Notes under the pieces: generated by a model
Seen by the model: only the letters and a program-made list of their open reading frames with translations
The model's database searches: none
What the model was told of the DNA's origin: nothing
DNA from: Micromonospora alfalfae
GTDB lineage: Bacteria > Actinomycetota > Actinomycetes > Mycobacteriales > Micromonosporaceae
Assembly (NCBI RefSeq): GCF_022230925.1
Contig: NZ_JAKKFH010000005.1
Span: forward strand, 124,001-188,000
DNA length: 64,000 nt
Reading direction: 5' to 3'
Position numbers and translations under genes: made by a program
Shown: positions 63,260-64,000 of the stretch, piece by piece
Layout of the letters: each line of letters opens with the position of its first letter
Numbering within the stretch: the stretch's first letter is position 1

Positions 63260-63294
63260 GCCAATCCTCCAATGGCGAGACGTGCGAGCGGACG

Positions 63295-64000
63295 TTACCA
63301 CGCGGTAGCTCGCCGGTGTAGTGCCGAAACGGCGGCAGCGATGACCACCAGAAGGGCAGCGCTGAGGGCCGCCACCACCGCCAGTCGGGCCAGTCCGGAC
63401 CCGCCCGGTTGCAGCACGGTCTCCGGGTTGCGGTACAGCGTCAGGAACTGTCCGTCGTGGACGCGCTCGAGGCCGCCGAGTACCTGAGGATCCACCTCGC
63501 CGGAGACCTCGTGCTGCACCAGGACCCAGCGCACGCCGGTGGTCCAGACCGGCCGCCCCTCGGCCAGCGCCCGGCGTATCTCGCGGACGCGCGGGTTCTC
63601 ACCGGCCACGGCGACGTCGCCGACCCGGAGCGTGTCGTCGGTCAGCACCGTCCCCGGCAGGTGGCGCGGCGCCGGGTCCAGAACAACCCGACCAGGGTTC
63701 CACGGGTACGCCCGGTAGGCGCTCAGCGGCAACGAGAGGATCTCCCCCGGCTCCTCCTCGATGTGCTCGGCCACCCGCTGCCACTCCGCCGGATAGCTCA
63801 CCGGACGAAGCCGACCGGCACCGCCGAATGCCAGGTCCGGCAGGACCGCCACCGGCAGGAACAGCAGCCCGACCAGGATCACCCCGGCCACCTCCCGGTC
63901 GATCCGGGCCACCAGCCGCTCGGCCCCCAACGCCGCGCACACCACCAGCAGCAGGGCGTACGGTGCCAGGAACTTCTGCCCATCCCGCAGCAGCCCCGCG
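63295..64000 (-). CDS. C-terminal part of a large membrane glycosyltransferase-like protein
   Basis: The frame is open to the window edge (no start in view). It reads LLRDGQKFLAPYALLLVVCAALGAERLVARIDREVAGVILVGLLFLPVAVLPDLAFGG, then an external segment of about 120 residues (YPAEWQRVAEHIEEEPGEILSLPLSAYRAYPWNPGRVV; VRWVLVQHEVSGEVDPQVLGGLERVHDGQFLTLYR) and a final helix LARLAVVAALSAALLVVIAAAVSAL. The RDGQK segment and the DUF2613-like neighbour suggest an AftD-like (DUF3367) arabinosyltransferase; this is inference from the fragment. Confidence 0.7.
   Translation of the reverse strand, partial: AGLLRDGQKFLAPYALLLVVCAALGAERLVARIDREVAGVILVGLLFLPVAVLPDLAFGGAGRLRPVSYPAEWQRVAEHIEEEPGEILSLPLSAYRAYPWNPGRVVLDPAPRHLPGTVLTDDTLRVGDVAVAGENPRVREIRRALAEGRPVWTTGVRWVLVQHEVSGEVDPQVLGGLERVHDGQFLTLYRNPETVLQPGGSGLARLAVVAALSAALLVVIAAAVSALHRRATAW

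Overview
The window is about 70-73 % G+C, has dense short-gap gene packing, many GTG starts with GGAGG-type ribosome binding sites, and typical high-GC actinobacterial gene sets (DUF397/XRE pair, DUF3068, DUF6114/DUF6230, TadA with its actinobacterial companion, dnaX-ybaB-recR next to a small SRP RNA and tRNA-Ser). Gene content and the type of intergenic palindromes suggest a member of the Micromonosporaceae (Micromonospora-like). This is inference from family knowledge, not a database match. No rRNA, insertion sequence, integrase, CRISPR array or large biosynthetic cluster is visible.

Layout. 1-13 kb: end of a class A penicillin-binding protein with PASTA domain, a YqeY-like protein divergent from a metallophosphoesterase across only 25 bases, tRNA-Pro(CGG), a methyltransferase, an MFS exporter, a repeat-rich 478-base gap, a secreted 5'-nucleotidase, an alpha/beta hydrolase, a GGCT-like protein, a second phosphoesterase and a GAF-GGDEF diguanylate cyclase. 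13-24 kb: asd-lysC (aspartate pathway), a lipoprotein, a nitroreductase, an ArsR-type regulator divergent from an MFS gene, leuA with a leucine-codon leader peptide and attenuator-like hairpin, a DHA2-type exporter and an HNH-like lipoprotein. 24-36 kb: a five-gene dpp-type peptide ABC operon, then ybaB-recR, dnaX, the SRP RNA (ffs) and tRNA-Ser(GGA).

35.7-41 kb is the most accessory-looking part: a pentapeptide-repeat remnant, a frameshifted pentapeptide-repeat gene, secreted orphans, an XRE/DUF5753-DUF397 pair with a divergent zinc-ribbon-like small protein, and a DUF1349 protein. 40.7-49 kb: TetR/SDR pair with paired operators, tRNA-Ser(CGA), deoD, and a MacAB-like efflux operon (lipoprotein, adaptor, ATPase, permease) divergent from an OmpR-type response regulator and histidine kinase. 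48.8-64 kb: tadA and its associated protein, an M23 peptidase, a PHP-domain protein, an EamA exporter, a DUF885 protein, a low-G+C orphan with a HEPN-like RNxxxH motif, the envelope set DUF6114/DUF6230 and DUF3068, an acyltransferase, a GT4 glycosyltransferase, a DUF2613-like peptide and the end of a large membrane protein.

The unusual layer is non-coding. At least two families of dispersed GATC-ended palindromes lie between genes, and three of the palindromes abut G-rich tandem repeats on one arm. A compound 33-base double dyad occurs twice, 28 kb apart, with 31 of 33 positions the same, both times in the gap between divergent genes. Several divergent promoters carry clear paired operators.
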